A stretch of DNA of 64,000 nt, taken from SHWB01 sp050246875. Lineage in GTDB: Bacteria; Pseudomonadota; Alphaproteobacteria; UBA6615. Below the pieces are notes generated by a model. The model was not told the origin of the DNA and searched no databases. It was given only the letters and a program-made list of their open reading frames with translations. The stretch's first letter is position 1; every line of letters begins with the position of its first letter. This document shows, piece after piece, positions 25,610-34,741 of this stretch. The position numbers were made by a program, and so were the translations under genes. The stretch spans positions 396,498 through 460,497 of the forward strand of contig JBFWVF010000002.1 of the NCBI GenBank assembly GCA_050246875.1. The letters run 5' to 3'.

Positions 25610-25837
25610 ATGAAGGCCGAGAACGAGACAGCGAACGACAGCAAGCGGCTCGAACAGGGCGAGTTCCTCGCCCTCGGGCTCGACAAGATCGCGTATGTGA
25701 AGCCCAAGCAGGTCGGCGAACGCATGCTCTATGCGATCCATTCCGCCGACGGCAGCGAGGTCGGCGTCGCCGAGGAGCGTGCGCTGGCCTTTGCGGCCAT
25801 CATCCAGCACGACCTGGCGCCGCTGAGCGTCCACTGA
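25610..25837 (+). CDS. DUF1150 family protein
   Basis: 75 residues, FLALGLDKIAYVKPK ... YAIHSADGSEVGVAEERALAFAAIIQHDLAPLSVH, the standard layout of DUF1150 proteins, which in alphaproteobacteria commonly follow hsp20. AGGAGG precedes the ATG. It is 50 bases after hsp20 on the same strand and ends at a hairpin, so it should be induced by heat together with it. Function unknown. Confidence 0.85.
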   Translation: MKAENETANDSKRLEQGEFLALGLDKIAYVKPKQVGERMLYAIHSADGSEVGVAEERALAFAAIIQHDLAPLSVH

Positions 25838-25839
25838 GG

Positions 25840-25860
25840 CCGGCAGCGGGCCGCTGCCGG
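25840..25860. terminator. Bidirectional hairpin terminator candidate
   Basis: Arms CCGGCAGCG and CGCTGCCGG around a three-base loop, placed exactly between the convergent stops of the DUF1150 gene and ptsN. There is no T-run, so strength is uncertain. Confidence 0.5.
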
Positions 25861-25865
25861 GTCGT

Positions 25866-26363
25866 TCAGCTCGCCGCGGCGCGGGCGCGCGGAGTTTCGA
25901 CGCTGCTGGAACCGTTGCCGCTCTGCGTCAGCAGCGCGTAGATCGCGTCGCGGCTGTCCGAACCACGCAGCTTGTCGCAGGTCGCCGGGTCGCGCAGCAG
26001 GCGCGACACCCGGGCCAGCGCCTTGAGATGATCGGCGCCGGCGCCTTCCGGGGCCAGCAGCACGAACAGCAGGTCGACCGGCCGGTCGTCGACGGAGTCG
26101 AAGTCGATCGGCTGGGCGACACGGGCGAAGACGCCATACAGGCGATCGAGGCTGGCCAGCTTGCCGTGCGGAATGGCAACCCCGCCGCCGACCCCGGTGG
26201 AGCCGAGGCGTTCGCGCTCGAGCAGCACTTCGAAGATCGCGCGCTCGTCCTCGCCGGTGACGTCGGCAGCGACGCGCGCCAGTTCCTGGAGCGCCTGCTT
26301 CTTGCTCGTCGCCCGGAGTTTGGCGACTACCGCGCCCGGCGCCAGAATTTCATCGATATCCAT
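25866..26363 (-). CDS. ptsN: PTS IIA-like nitrogen regulatory protein PtsN
   Basis: 165 residues of the EIIA-Ntr family: start MDIDEILAPGAVVAKL, phosphorylated His66 in GVAIPHGKL, FARVAQPIDFDSVDDRPVDLLFVLLAP. It receives phosphate from the nitrogen PTS (PtsP/NPr) and regulates rather than transports. ATG 26363 begins ten bases after the hpf stop; the frame further upstream overlaps hpf and is not used. It is last in the conserved rpoN-hpf-ptsN order. Confidence 0.92.
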   Translation of the reverse strand: MDIDEILAPGAVVAKLRATSKKQALQELARVAADVTGEDERAIFEVLLERERLGSTGVGGGVAIPHGKLASLDRLYGVFARVAQPIDFDSVDDRPVDLLFVLLAPEGAGADHLKALARVSRLLRDPATCDKLRGSDSRDAIYALLTQSGNGSSSVETPRARAAAS

Positions 26364-26373
26364 GTCCGTCCCG

Positions 26374-26955
26374 CTATCCGTTCGACGGGTCGATCCAGCC
26401 GATGTTTCCGTCCGGCCGGCGGTACACGACATTCAGCGTGCCCGTTCCGGCGTTGCGGAACATCAACGCGGGCGAATCCTCCAGATCGAGGCGCATGACC
26501 GCTTCGGACACCGACATGGAGTCGATGGCGAGCGACTGCTCCGCGATGACGACCGGGGCATCTCCCCCTTCGGCACCGGCTCCCGTCGCCTGAACGGGTT
26601 CGCTCGCCGGGCCGGCCAAGACGTACTGTTGCGCGGGCGTTGCCGCACCGCCGCCGCGCGGATTGTGATCGCGCAGCCGCCGCTTGTGGCGGCGCAGGCG
26701 CTTGGCGAGATGCGCGGCCGCGATGTCGAAGGCCGTATAGGCATCGTCCGCCGTATCGTGACCCTGCACCTTGATGCCGCGCGCGATGTGCACGGCGACG
26801 TCGGCGCGGAACAGGTGCCCCTCGCGCGACATCACCACGGCGGCCTCGATGGCCGTGCCGAAATATTTGTCGACGATGCCGTCGAGCGACTCGCCAATGT
26901 GGCTGCGCAGCGAATCGCCAACGTCGATCTGCTTGCCGGTAACTGTGATCTGCAT
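26374..26955 (-). CDS. hpf: Ribosome hibernation promoting factor, long form
   Basis: 193 residues. N-terminal S30AE/HPF domain (MQITVTGKQIDVGDSLRSHI to about residue 97), a Gly/Ala-rich linker, then the C-terminal dimerisation domain (MSVSEAVMRLDLEDSPALMF ... DGNIGWIDP) that defines the long form producing 100S ribosome dimers. Located between rpoN and ptsN as in most alphaproteobacteria. A sigma-70-type promoter lies upstream, so it can be transcribed independently of rpoN. Confidence 0.92.
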   Translation of the reverse strand: MQITVTGKQIDVGDSLRSHIGESLDGIVDKYFGTAIEAAVVMSREGHLFRADVAVHIARGIKVQGHDTADDAYTAFDIAAAHLAKRLRRHKRRLRDHNPRGGGAATPAQQYVLAGPASEPVQATGAGAEGGDAPVVIAEQSLAIDSMSVSEAVMRLDLEDSPALMFRNAGTGTLNVVYRRPDGNIGWIDPSNG

Positions 26956-27096
26956 GTGCCTCGAAAGGACCCGAACCCGTGTCCCACCTGGCGCGCCCGC
27001 CGACGCTTCGCCGGCGCGGCCGTGCCTGTCGTTGCGGTCCGGCCAGACGGACCTTCATTCAGCCGCCTACCGGACGGCTCACATTCAGCGGCCGGG

Positions 27097-27125
27097 ACAT
27101 TAGGCGCGGCCCCCGGCGCTGTCAA
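27097..27125 (-). promoter_or_regulatory. Sigma-70-type promoter for hpf-ptsN
   Basis: On the minus strand TTGACA (27125-27120) and TAATGT (27102-27097) are separated by 17 bases. The -35 is perfect. It points to hpf, about 140 bases downstream, within the 227-bp rpoN-hpf gap, whose rpoN-proximal side is notably AT-rich. Confidence 0.6.
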
Positions 27126-27182
27126 CGATAACCCGGGCCGATATATGCCCTCGAAATCGGCATTTAACCTATTGATATATAA

Positions 27183-28721
27183 TCATATTCCCAACTGATG
27201 CGCTTTCTGGCGGCGGCGCTGGACCGACGACGGGATACGCAGCGACTCACGATACTTGGCGACCGTTCGCCGGGCGATGTCGACGCCGTCGCCGCGCAGG
27301 ATGTCGACGATGCGGTCGTCCGAGAGTACGTCGTCGGCCTTCTCCGCGTCGATCAGCAGGCGGATGCGATGGCGTACCGCTTCGGCGGAAACGGCGTCGC
27401 CGCCGTCGGCCGCGGCGATGGCGCTGGTGAAGAAATACTTGAGCTCGAAGATGCCGCGCGGCGTGGCGATATACTTATTGGTCGTCACGCGGCTGACCGT
27501 CGATTCGTGCATGCCGATCGCCTCGGCGATATCGCGCAGTACCAGCGGCCGCAGGTGCTGCACGCCCTTGTGGAAGAACATCGCCTGCTGGCGCACGATC
27601 TCGCGCGCGACCTTCAGGATGGTCGTCGCCCGCTGGTCGAGCGCGCGCACGAGCCAGTTCGCGGCCTGCAGGCGCTCGCCGATGAATTCCTTCTCCGCGC
27701 GCGTACCGCTGCGTCCGGCGACTTCCGCCCAGTAGCGCGTATTGACGAGCACGCGCGGCAACGTTTCGGGATTCAATTCGATGAGCCAGCCGCCGTCGGC
27801 CTGAGGACGCATCAGCACATCCGGCACGACGTACTGGACCGCATCGTGCTCGAACGAACCGCCCGGACGCGGATCGAGGCGCTTCAGTTCGCCGATCATG
27901 TCGGCGAGATCCTCGGCGTTCACCCCGCACACGCGCAGCAGCGACGTGCGCTCGTGGCGCGCCAGCATATCGAGGTTATCCAGAAGCGCCTGCATCGCCG
28001 GATCGAGACGGTTCCGGTCGGCGAGTTGCAGGGCGAAGCATTCGGCGAGCGACCGGGCGAACACGCCGGGGGGATCGAAGCGCTGCAGGCGAGCCAGCAC
28101 CGCGTCGATGCGCGCGCGCGAGGCGCCCAGGGCCTGCGCCGCCTCGTCGAGGTCGGCACGCAGATAGCCGGCCTCGTCGACAAGGTCGATCAGGTGGCTG
28201 CCGATCAGCCGATCCGCCGGATCCGTGAGGTCGAGGGCGAGCTGGCCGAGAAGGTGGTCGCGAAGCGAAGTCGCCGTCGACAGCGTGTCGGCGATCTCCC
28301 CTTCGCCGTCGCTGAAGTCGGCGCGGCCGCCGGAGCCCCAGCTCTCGAAGGCGCCGTCGCCGCTGCCCGGGTCGGGCGCCGTTGCCGCGCGTCCGGGCCC
28401 GTCATCCTCCCAGACATCGCGCCAGTCCGTATCGAGAGGGCTGTCGTTTTCGGCCGGCAGGGTATCGCCGGCCGCCCGTTCGCTGGTATCGGCCGTGGTC
28501 GTGGCAGGGGCATCCGCGTCGCCCTGGCCAGCGTCAGCGACGGCGGTCTCGTTGTCCGACGCGTCGCCACGCTCGAGCAGGGGGTTCTGCTCGAGTTCCT
28601 GCTCGACATACGCCGCAAGCTCCTGGTGGGAGAGTTGCAACAGCCGGATGGCCTGCTGCAATTGCGGCGTCATGACGAGCGCCTGCGTCTGGCGCAGGTC
28701 CTGACGCATCGACAGGGCCAT
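27183..28721 (-). CDS. rpoN: RNA polymerase sigma-54 factor
   Basis: 512 residues with all three regions: glutamine/leucine-rich region I (MRQDLRQTQALVMTPQLQQA IRLLQL) that contacts activators, an acidic region II (~50-150, many Asp/Glu/Ala), the core-binding domain, the helix-turn-helix segment and the RpoN box ARRTVAKYRE near the C-terminus, which recognises the -24 element. It directs nitrogen and other alternative promoters with AAA+ activators. Its start is 12 bases after the lptB stop, so it is read from the LPS-transport operon. Confidence 0.95.
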   Translation of the reverse strand: MALSMRQDLRQTQALVMTPQLQQAIRLLQLSHQELAAYVEQELEQNPLLERGDASDNETAVADAGQGDADAPATTTADTSERAAGDTLPAENDSPLDTDWRDVWEDDGPGRAATAPDPGSGDGAFESWGSGGRADFSDGEGEIADTLSTATSLRDHLLGQLALDLTDPADRLIGSHLIDLVDEAGYLRADLDEAAQALGASRARIDAVLARLQRFDPPGVFARSLAECFALQLADRNRLDPAMQALLDNLDMLARHERTSLLRVCGVNAEDLADMIGELKRLDPRPGGSFEHDAVQYVVPDVLMRPQADGGWLIELNPETLPRVLVNTRYWAEVAGRSGTRAEKEFIGERLQAANWLVRALDQRATTILKVAREIVRQQAMFFHKGVQHLRPLVLRDIAEAIGMHESTVSRVTTNKYIATPRGIFELKYFFTSAIAAADGGDAVSAEAVRHRIRLLIDAEKADDVLSDDRIVDILRGDGVDIARRTVAKYRESLRIPSSVQRRRQKAHQLGI

Positions 28722-28733
28722 GGCTAAGTGCCT

Positions 28734-29531
28734 TTAAAGGCTGAACCTTTCGCCAAGGTAAACGCGTCGGACATCCTCATGGGCGACGATCTCCGACGGG
28801 CGCCCGCTCATCAGGACGGTGCCCTCATGCAAAATATAGGCCCGATCGACGATGTCCAGCGTTTCCCGGACATTGTGATCGGTTATCAGCACGCCAATAC
28901 CCCGGTCCTTGAGATGGCTCACCAGATCGCGAATATCCGACAGGGCTATGGGATCGATGCCGGCCAGCGGCTCGTCGAGCAGCACGAACTGGGGCTGGGC
29001 CGCGAGTGTTCGGGCGATCTCGACCCGGCGCCGCTCGCCGCCCGACAGCGCGAGCGCGGGTGCCCGGCGCAGATGGGTAATGGAAAATTCAGCCAGCAGG
29101 TCGTCGAGCAGGGCTTCGCGACGGTCGCGCTCGGGCTCCACCACCTCGAGGATCGAGCGGACATTCTGTTCGACCGTCAGGCCGCGGAAGATCGAAGGCT
29201 CCTGCGGCAGGTAGCCGATGCCCAGCCGCGCGCGGCGGTACATCGGCAGATCCGTGATGTCGTGGCCATTGAGCAGGATGGTGCCCGTGTCGGGCGCCAG
29301 CAGGCCGGTAATCAGATAGAAGGTCGTGGTCTTGCCGGCGCCGTTGGGTCCGAGAAGGCCAACGGCCTCGCCGCGCTGGACATCGATGCTGACATCGCGG
29401 ACGACCGGCCGTTTGCGGAAGCGCCGGCCGAGATTGCGGACGACGAGCGCACTCTCCGCCACCAGACGCGGCCCGGCCGTCGGCTCGGCAGGCGGGCGGT
29501 TGGTGGCCGGCGGGCGCTGTCGATCGGGCAT
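28734..29531 (-). CDS. lptB: LPS export ABC transporter ATP-binding protein LptB
   Basis: 265 residues with an N-terminal proline-rich extension of about 25 residues before the ATPase. Walker A GPNGAGKTTTFYLITG, Q-loop YLPQEPSIFRGLTV, signature LSGGERRRVEIAR, Walker B FVLLDEPLAGIDP, H-loop ITDHNVRET. These, with the YLPQEPSIF motif, are diagnostic of LptB, which powers extraction of LPS from the inner membrane with LptFG (not in this window). Located 24 bases downstream of lptA. Confidence 0.94.
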   Translation of the reverse strand: MPDRQRPPATNRPPAEPTAGPRLVAESALVVRNLGRRFRKRPVVRDVSIDVQRGEAVGLLGPNGAGKTTTFYLITGLLAPDTGTILLNGHDITDLPMYRRARLGIGYLPQEPSIFRGLTVEQNVRSILEVVEPERDRREALLDDLLAEFSITHLRRAPALALSGGERRRVEIARTLAAQPQFVLLDEPLAGIDPIALSDIRDLVSHLKDRGIGVLITDHNVRETLDIVDRAYILHEGTVLMSGRPSEIVAHEDVRRVYLGERFSL

Positions 29532-29555
29532 GTCACCTCGCGATTGTGGCGCGCC

Positions 29556-30389
29556 TCAACGCGCCGTGGGGGGAACCGTAGCCGCCGGCGGAGGTTGGCC
29601 CGGAACGAGCAGGCCCTGTACCCGACCGCCCCCCGGTCCGCCGCCACCCAGCAGGCGACTCACGCCCGTCTCAAGGTTAACCTCCGCCCGCTCGCCGTTC
29701 AATTGCGTGTCCGCCCGGGTGATCCTGACATTGCCGTCGAGGCGTACGATGCCCGTCCGCAGGTCGTAGTCGCCGTGGTCGGCGAAGACGATGTCGGTCG
29801 CGGTATCGATGCGGACATTGCCGAACGCCTCCATCCGGCGCATCTCCGAACCACCGCCGGCATTGGCCGGAATGTCGACGAAATGGCCGACCAGAACGTC
29901 GGCGCGCACGCGACGGTCCTGGCGTACGGCCACGGCGTCGCCGCGGGCAACGGCGTAGCGCCTGGCCTCGTGGTACTCGATCGCCTGGTTCGCCGTCACC
30001 GTGTCCTCGGCGGTCTTGAGACTGACCGAGCGACCGCTGACGACGAGGACCGAACCCAGCACGTCGTAGACCGCATGGTCGCCCGTCGCGATCTCGCGCG
30101 GCGAGGTAATCCGGACGTTTCCGTCGGCATCGAGCCGGTAGATCTGGTTTCGCCCGTCGCCGGTCGGCCGGTAGTGCGCGGTCAGCGTATCGGCATCGAC
30201 CTTGCGATCGCCCTGCGTGGCGCGGGCATTGCCGCGGGCGATGTAGAGCTGGTTGCCGCGCTGCCACTCGATACCCTGATCGGCCTCGATCTCGATCGGC
30301 TGGTCGCCCGTGGTGATGCCGAGCGACTGCGCCCCTGCGAGGGCCGGCAACAGCGCCAGTATCAGTGCGGTGATGGCGGCGAGGCGCAT
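29556..30389 (-). CDS. lptA: LPS transport periplasmic protein LptA
   Basis: 277 residues: signal peptide MRLAAITALILALLPALAGA, then an OstA-like beta-jellyroll (PIEIEADQGIEWQRGNQLYI ARGNARAT; VRADVLVGHFV; VRLDGNVRITRADTQLNGERAEVN). It forms the periplasmic bridge that carries LPS to LptDE. It is longer than E. coli LptA, with a second set of jellyroll strands and a glycine/proline-rich tail. Its ATG overlaps the lptC stop by one base (TGATG), indicating coupling. Confidence 0.9.
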   Translation of the reverse strand: MRLAAITALILALLPALAGAQSLGITTGDQPIEIEADQGIEWQRGNQLYIARGNARATQGDRKVDADTLTAHYRPTGDGRNQIYRLDADGNVRITSPREIATGDHAVYDVLGSVLVVSGRSVSLKTAEDTVTANQAIEYHEARRYAVARGDAVAVRQDRRVRADVLVGHFVDIPANAGGGSEMRRMEAFGNVRIDTATDIVFADHGDYDLRTGIVRLDGNVRITRADTQLNGERAEVNLETGVSRLLGGGGPGGGRVQGLLVPGQPPPAATVPPTAR

Positions 30390-31108
30390 CAGCCACCACC
30401 CGCCGTGACGGTCATCCGCGCGCGTCCGGTAAACAGCACGCGTTCGCCTCCGTCGATGACGCGAAAGCCCTCCGATGTCAGCACGCCGGCCGGGCCCTGG
30501 CCCTGAACGGGCGCGTCGCCGGCTGCCGTGTTGTCGGTCAGGTCGATCCGCGCCGAGGTGGTGACGAACTCGGCGCCCTCGTCGTGGAACAGGCTTACCT
30601 CGCCGGACAGCCACAGAACCTGGGCTTCCTTCTCGTACAGGCCGCTTTGTGCCGTGAGCGCCAGCCAGCTGCCGTCGAGCAGCGTGATGTCGTACTTGGG
30701 CTGGGTCAGGGCGTAGAGCTCGCGCCCGTCGTTGCTGTCGACCTGCGTGCCGGAGTCGGCGGTGATCTGGTAGGGCCGACGCTGCTCGTCGAGGCCGAGC
30801 AGGCGCGGGTTGAGAACCTGCGGACGGGCGCCGCCCGCCGGACCGACCACCGGCAGTTCCAGCCTCAGCCGTTCGAGGTCGGGCACGATATATGGCCAGG
30901 CGGCGATGATCACGAGGATCGCTATCGCCGCGCCCGGCAATGCCACCTTGAGCAGGGCGACGAGACGCGAGCGGCGGAAGCGCGCCGCGGCCGGACGGCC
31001 GGGGACCGGCAGGCCGCCAAGTCGGCCGCGCCGTACTCCCGCCTCGATGCCGCCGTTGCCGGTCGCACGGTCCGTGCCGGTATCCGGGCTGACGACGTCA
31101 CCGGTCAT
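30389..31108 (-). CDS. lptC: LPS export protein LptC
   Basis: 239 residues: a cytoplasmic N-terminus of ~50 residues, one membrane anchor (LLKVALPGAAIAILVIIAAW), then a periplasmic LptC/YrbK jellyroll (NPRLLGLDEQRRPYQITADSG, LDGSWLALTAQSGLYEKEAQVLWLSGEVSLFHDEG). It hands LPS from LptBFG to LptA. It starts three bases after the kdsD stop and ends at lptA's start, in the normal order kdsD-lptC-lptA-lptB. Confidence 0.88.
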   Translation of the reverse strand: MTGDVVSPDTGTDRATGNGGIEAGVRRGRLGGLPVPGRPAAARFRRSRLVALLKVALPGAAIAILVIIAAWPYIVPDLERLRLELPVVGPAGGARPQVLNPRLLGLDEQRRPYQITADSGTQVDSNDGRELYALTQPKYDITLLDGSWLALTAQSGLYEKEAQVLWLSGEVSLFHDEGAEFVTTSARIDLTDNTAAGDAPVQGQGPAGVLTSEGFRVIDGGERVLFTGRARMTVTAGGG

Positions 31109-31111
31109 CGG

Positions 31112-32116
31112 TCAGGCCACGCCCGCCCGCAGCAGATCGTGGATGTGGATGATGCCGACCGGTTCCGTGGTGCCGTCGCGGACGACGAACAGGCTGGTGA
31201 TCTGGCGGGCGTTCATCAGTCCGAGCGCCTCGCTGGCCAGCGCGGTGGCGCGGATGGTCTGCGGCCGCGACGTCATGACGGCGCCGGCGCGGCGTTGCAG
31301 CAGATCGGGCACCATGTTGCGGCGCAGATCGCCGTCGGTGACGATGCCGGTCAGCCGGCCCTCGCCATCGACGATGCCGACGCAGCCGAAACGGCGCGTG
31401 GTCATGACCAGAATGGCGTCGGCCATCGCGGTGTCCGGCCCGGCGAGCGGCAGCTCGGCGCCGCCATGCATGAGGTCGCCGACGCGCAGCAGCCGGTTGC
31501 CCAGGCGCCCGCCGGGATGCAGCACCTGGAAATCCTCGGCCGTGAAGCCGCGGCGCTCGAGCAATGCAATGGCGAGCGCGTCGCCCAGGGCGAGCATGGC
31601 CGTGGTCGAGGTCGTCGGCGCGAGACCGAGCGGGCACGCCTCGGGCGTGGCCGGCAGGACAAGCGTCACGCGGGCGACCTGCCCGAGCGTGGAATCGGCG
31701 CGGCTCGTGATCGCCACCAGCGGCACGTCGAAGCGCGCGCAGTAGTCGAGCAGATCGCCGAGTTCGGCCGTCTCCCCGGAATTGGACAGCGCCAGCACGG
31801 CATCCTTGCGCGCCGCGATCATGCCGAGGTCGCCGTGGCTCGCCTCGCCGGGATGCACGTACTGCGCGGGGCTGCCGGTCGACGCCATCGTCGACGCGAT
31901 CTTGCGGGCGATGTGGCCGCTCTTGCCCATGCCGGTGACGATCACGCGCCCGGTGACGGCCGCCAGCGTGTCGACCGCCAGCGCGAAGCGTCCATCGAGG
32001 CCGGCCGAAATCGCGCCCAGCGCCTCGGCCTCCAGCCGCAGCACGCGGCGCGCGGCCGCGAGGTCGCGGTCGGTCACTTCGGCGTCGGGTGCTGCTGCGG
32101 GCGAGGCGGCGCTCAT
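31112..32116 (-). CDS. kdsD: D-arabinose 5-phosphate isomerase
   Basis: 334 residues: SIS sugar-isomerase domain (VIVTGMGKSGHIARKIASTM, YVHPGEASHGDLGMI, LSNSGETAELGDLL) and two CBS repeats (~205-330, ending TEPVGIIHIHDLLRAGV). KdsD/KpsF isomerises ribulose 5-phosphate to arabinose 5-phosphate, the first step to Kdo for LPS. Placement directly before lptCAB fits. ATG 32116 follows a purine-poor site; no better start was seen. Confidence 0.93.
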   Translation of the reverse strand: MSAASPAAAPDAEVTDRDLAAARRVLRLEAEALGAISAGLDGRFALAVDTLAAVTGRVIVTGMGKSGHIARKIASTMASTGSPAQYVHPGEASHGDLGMIAARKDAVLALSNSGETAELGDLLDYCARFDVPLVAITSRADSTLGQVARVTLVLPATPEACPLGLAPTTSTTAMLALGDALAIALLERRGFTAEDFQVLHPGGRLGNRLLRVGDLMHGGAELPLAGPDTAMADAILVMTTRRFGCVGIVDGEGRLTGIVTDGDLRRNMVPDLLQRRAGAVMTSRPQTIRATALASEALGLMNARQITSLFVVRDGTTEPVGIIHIHDLLRAGVA

Positions 32117-32228
32117 GGGGCGGTCCCTGCGGTCGCGGTGGTCCGCCTCAGGTGCGGGCCAAGCGCCACGGATTCAAGGAAATTCAGTATGAGTCCACGG
32201 ATTTGGCCGGTCAACGACCGCCGCCGGA

Positions 32229-32852
32229 TCAGCTATGCGCGAAAATGTCTTCCTCGGCCCAGCCGGCCAGATCGAGGGCGGCCCGGGTCGGCAGGAAGTC
32301 GAAGCAGGACTGGGCCAGCGCGGTCCGACCGTGGCGGGCCAGCATGGCTTCCAGCCGGCTCTTCAGATCGTGCAGGAACAGGACGTCGGAGGCGGCGTAT
32401 TCGAGCTGCTGGTCCGTCAGCTTCGACGCCCCCCAGTCCGACGACTGCTGCTGTTTCGACAGATCGATGCCGAGCAGCTCCTTGCACAGATCCTTGAGGC
32501 CGTGGCGGTCGGTATAGGTGCGCACCAGCCGCGAGGCGATCTTGGTGCACCAGACCGGCTGCGTGACGACGCCGAGGTCGCGCTGGAGCATGGCGATGTC
32601 GAAGCGCGCGAAATGGAACAGCTTGACCACGCCGGGGTCGGCCAGCAGCGCCGTCAGCCGGGGCGCCGCATAGGGGGCGGACGCGGCGACGTCGAACTTC
32701 ACGAGATGGGCGATGCCTTCGCCGGGCGAGAGCTGCACCAGTGCCAGGCGGTCGCGCGCCAGGCTCAGACCCATGGTTTCCGTATCGATGGCGACGGTCT
32801 TGCCGAGATCGAGGCCGGCGGGCAGATCGCCGTGATGCAGGGTGATGTCCAA
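32229..32852 (-). CDS. rnd: Ribonuclease D, exonuclease-domain-only form
   Basis: 207 residues, a DEDDy 3'-5' exonuclease: motif I VAIDTETMGLS (Asp23, Glu25), motif II LFHFARFDIAML, motif III YAASDVLFLHDL. It lacks the HRDC domains of E. coli RNase D, as is usual for the short alphaproteobacterial form. Roles in tRNA or RNA 3' trimming are inferred from the family. It is upstream of kdsD and may head the LPS operon; the 112-bp gap between them shows no obvious promoter. Confidence 0.88.
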   Translation of the reverse strand: MDITLHHGDLPAGLDLGKTVAIDTETMGLSLARDRLALVQLSPGEGIAHLVKFDVAASAPYAAPRLTALLADPGVVKLFHFARFDIAMLQRDLGVVTQPVWCTKIASRLVRTYTDRHGLKDLCKELLGIDLSKQQQSSDWGASKLTDQQLEYAASDVLFLHDLKSRLEAMLARHGRTALAQSCFDFLPTRAALDLAGWAEEDIFAHS

Positions 32853-32982
32853 GGGCGCGTATCCGCGGCGGGGGCTCGGCCGACCGTTACGCGCCGCGGC
32901 GCGCGCCTGTCAACCGCGGGTGCTTGGCAGTCCCGCGCGGGCGGGGCTATACACGGCCGGCGGCAGCGAGTGCGGGGATGAC

Positions 32983-33933
32983 ATGCGGCTCGGGCGGGTG
33001 ACGGTGTTCGGCGGTTCCGGCTTCATCGGCCGGTACGTCGTCGAGCGCCTCGCGGATCGCGACGCGGTCGTGGCCGTGGCGGTTCGCGATGTCGAAGGCG
33101 CGAAATTCCTGCGGACGCTCGGCCAGGTCGGGCAGGTCGCGCCGGTGCCTTGCGCCGTGCAGTACGAGGAGTCGGTGGCTGCGGCCGTCGCCGGGTCCGA
33201 CGCCGTGATCAATCTCGTCGGCATCCTCGCCCAGCGAGGCAGCCAGACCTTCAGGGCGCTGCACGAGCGCGCCCCGGGGACCATCGCGCGCGCCGCCGCC
33301 GCGGCGGGCGTGAAGCGCCTGGTCCATGTGTCCGCCCTCGGTGCCGACCCGGAAGGCCCGTCGAAATACGCCCGCAGCAAGGCGGCGGGCGAGGCGGCCG
33401 TGCGCGCCGCCTTCCCGCAGGCGACGATCCTGCGCCCGTCGCTGGTGTTCGGGCCGGAGGACGGCTTCTTCAACATGCTGGGCGGGCTCGCCCGCCTGTC
33501 GCCGGTGCTGCCGCTCTACAACTGGGGCCGCACGCGCTTCCAGCCGGTCTGGGTGGGTGACGTGGCCGCAGCCGCCATGGCGGCGCTCGACCGGGCCGAC
33601 GCTCCGGGCGCGACGTGGGAACTGGGCGGTCCGCGCGTCTGGACCTTCGCCGACCTCGCCCGCTTCGTCCTCGCGGAAACCCGGCGGCGCCAGCTTCTGG
33701 TGCCCCTGCCCTGGCAGGCGGGCATTCCGCCGGCGCTGGTCCTGGGGCTGCTGCCGAAGCCGCCGCTCACCCTCGATCAGCTGCACCAGCTGCGTGCCGA
33801 CAGCGTGGTGGGCGAAGGCGCGTTCGGCCTGCCCGAACTCGGTATCCGTCCGATGGCGGTCGAGGCGATCGTGCCGCAATACCTCGCCCGCTACCGTCGC
33901 GGCGGGCGTCTCGGCCGCATGGCCGAGGCCTGA
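32983..33933 (+). CDS. Complex I NDUFA9-like NAD(P)-binding protein
   Basis: 316 residues with a Rossmann fold: VTVFGGSGFIGRYVVERLA, then LVHVSALGADPEGPSKYARSKAAGEAAV (Tyr-x3-Lys kept) and ILRPSLVFGPEDGFFNML. The last two features and the C-terminal TLDQLHQLRADSVV are typical of NDUFA9-like proteins that alphaproteobacteria encode outside the nuo operon. It may bind NADPH as a complex I accessory or act as a quinone-associated reductase. Divergent from rnd and convergent with uppP (four-base gap). Confidence 0.85.
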   Translation: MRLGRVTVFGGSGFIGRYVVERLADRDAVVAVAVRDVEGAKFLRTLGQVGQVAPVPCAVQYEESVAAAVAGSDAVINLVGILAQRGSQTFRALHERAPGTIARAAAAAGVKRLVHVSALGADPEGPSKYARSKAAGEAAVRAAFPQATILRPSLVFGPEDGFFNMLGGLARLSPVLPLYNWGRTRFQPVWVGDVAAAAMAALDRADAPGATWELGGPRVWTFADLARFVLAETRRRQLLVPLPWQAGIPPALVLGLLPKPPLTLDQLHQLRADSVVGEGAFGLPELGIRPMAVEAIVPQYLARYRRGGRLGRMAEA

Positions 33934-33937
33934 GGGT

Positions 33938-34741
33938 CTAGATCACCCCGTAGACCCAGAGCAGCAGGCCGCCGCCGAGCAGGACGCGCCAGACGACGAA
34001 CACGCCGAAGGTGGCGTGGCGCAGCAGCGACATCATCGCCCAGATCGACGCCAGCGCCGCCGCGAAGGCCAATGCCGCGGCGAAGAGGGCGTTGCGGCCG
34101 AGATCGAAGTCGCCCGACTTGTAGATTTCGAGCGCCACCAGCGTGCCGGCGCCGAGGATCGCCGGGATGGACAGGAGCATCGAGAACCGCGCCGCCTCGG
34201 TGCGTTCGTAGCCGAGCAGGCGCGCGGCCGTCATGGTGATACCCGAACGGCTGGTGCCCGGAATCAGCGCCAGGACCTGGGCCGCGCCGATGAACAGCGC
34301 TTGCCCCCAGCGCATGTGCTCGATGCGCAAGATGGTCATGCCGGCGCGGTCGACGACCCACAGGACGAGGCCGAACCCGAGCGTCGCCCAGCCGATGACC
34401 GTGAGCGAGCGCAACGCGTCGCCGACCATGTCCTTGGCGAGATAGCCGGCGGCGATCAGCGGCAAGGTTCCGATCAGCAGATGCAGGGCCAGCCGGGCAT
34501 TCTCCGTGCGCCGGCCGCTGACAAGCTGGCCCGTGCCGACGATGGAACGGAAGACGTCGCGCCAGAAATAGAGCAGCACCGCACCGAGCGTGCCGACATG
34601 CACGGCGATGTCGATGTCGAGCCCCTGGTCGGGCAGTTCGAGGACGTGCGGCACCAGCGCCAGATGGCCGCTCGAACTGACGGGCAGGAACTCGGTGATG
34701 CCCTGGACCAGCGCCAGGACGATGTAGTGGTAAAGCGGCAT
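33938..34741 (-). CDS. uppP: Undecaprenyl-diphosphatase
   Basis: 267-residue integral membrane protein with the BacA/UppP signatures: ALVQGITEFLPVSSSGHLAL near the N-terminus and PGTSRSGITMTAARLLG in the second half. It recycles undecaprenyl diphosphate to the monophosphate carrier for peptidoglycan and LPS-chain synthesis and confers bacitracin tolerance. ATG 34741 (MPLYHYIVL) matches the family start; the upstream open frame is rejected because it lacks family sequence. Confidence 0.93.
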   Translation of the reverse strand: MPLYHYIVLALVQGITEFLPVSSSGHLALVPHVLELPDQGLDIDIAVHVGTLGAVLLYFWRDVFRSIVGTGQLVSGRRTENARLALHLLIGTLPLIAAGYLAKDMVGDALRSLTVIGWATLGFGLVLWVVDRAGMTILRIEHMRWGQALFIGAAQVLALIPGTSRSGITMTAARLLGYERTEAARFSMLLSIPAILGAGTLVALEIYKSGDFDLGRNALFAAALAFAAALASIWAMMSLLRHATFGVFVVWRVLLGGGLLLWVYGVI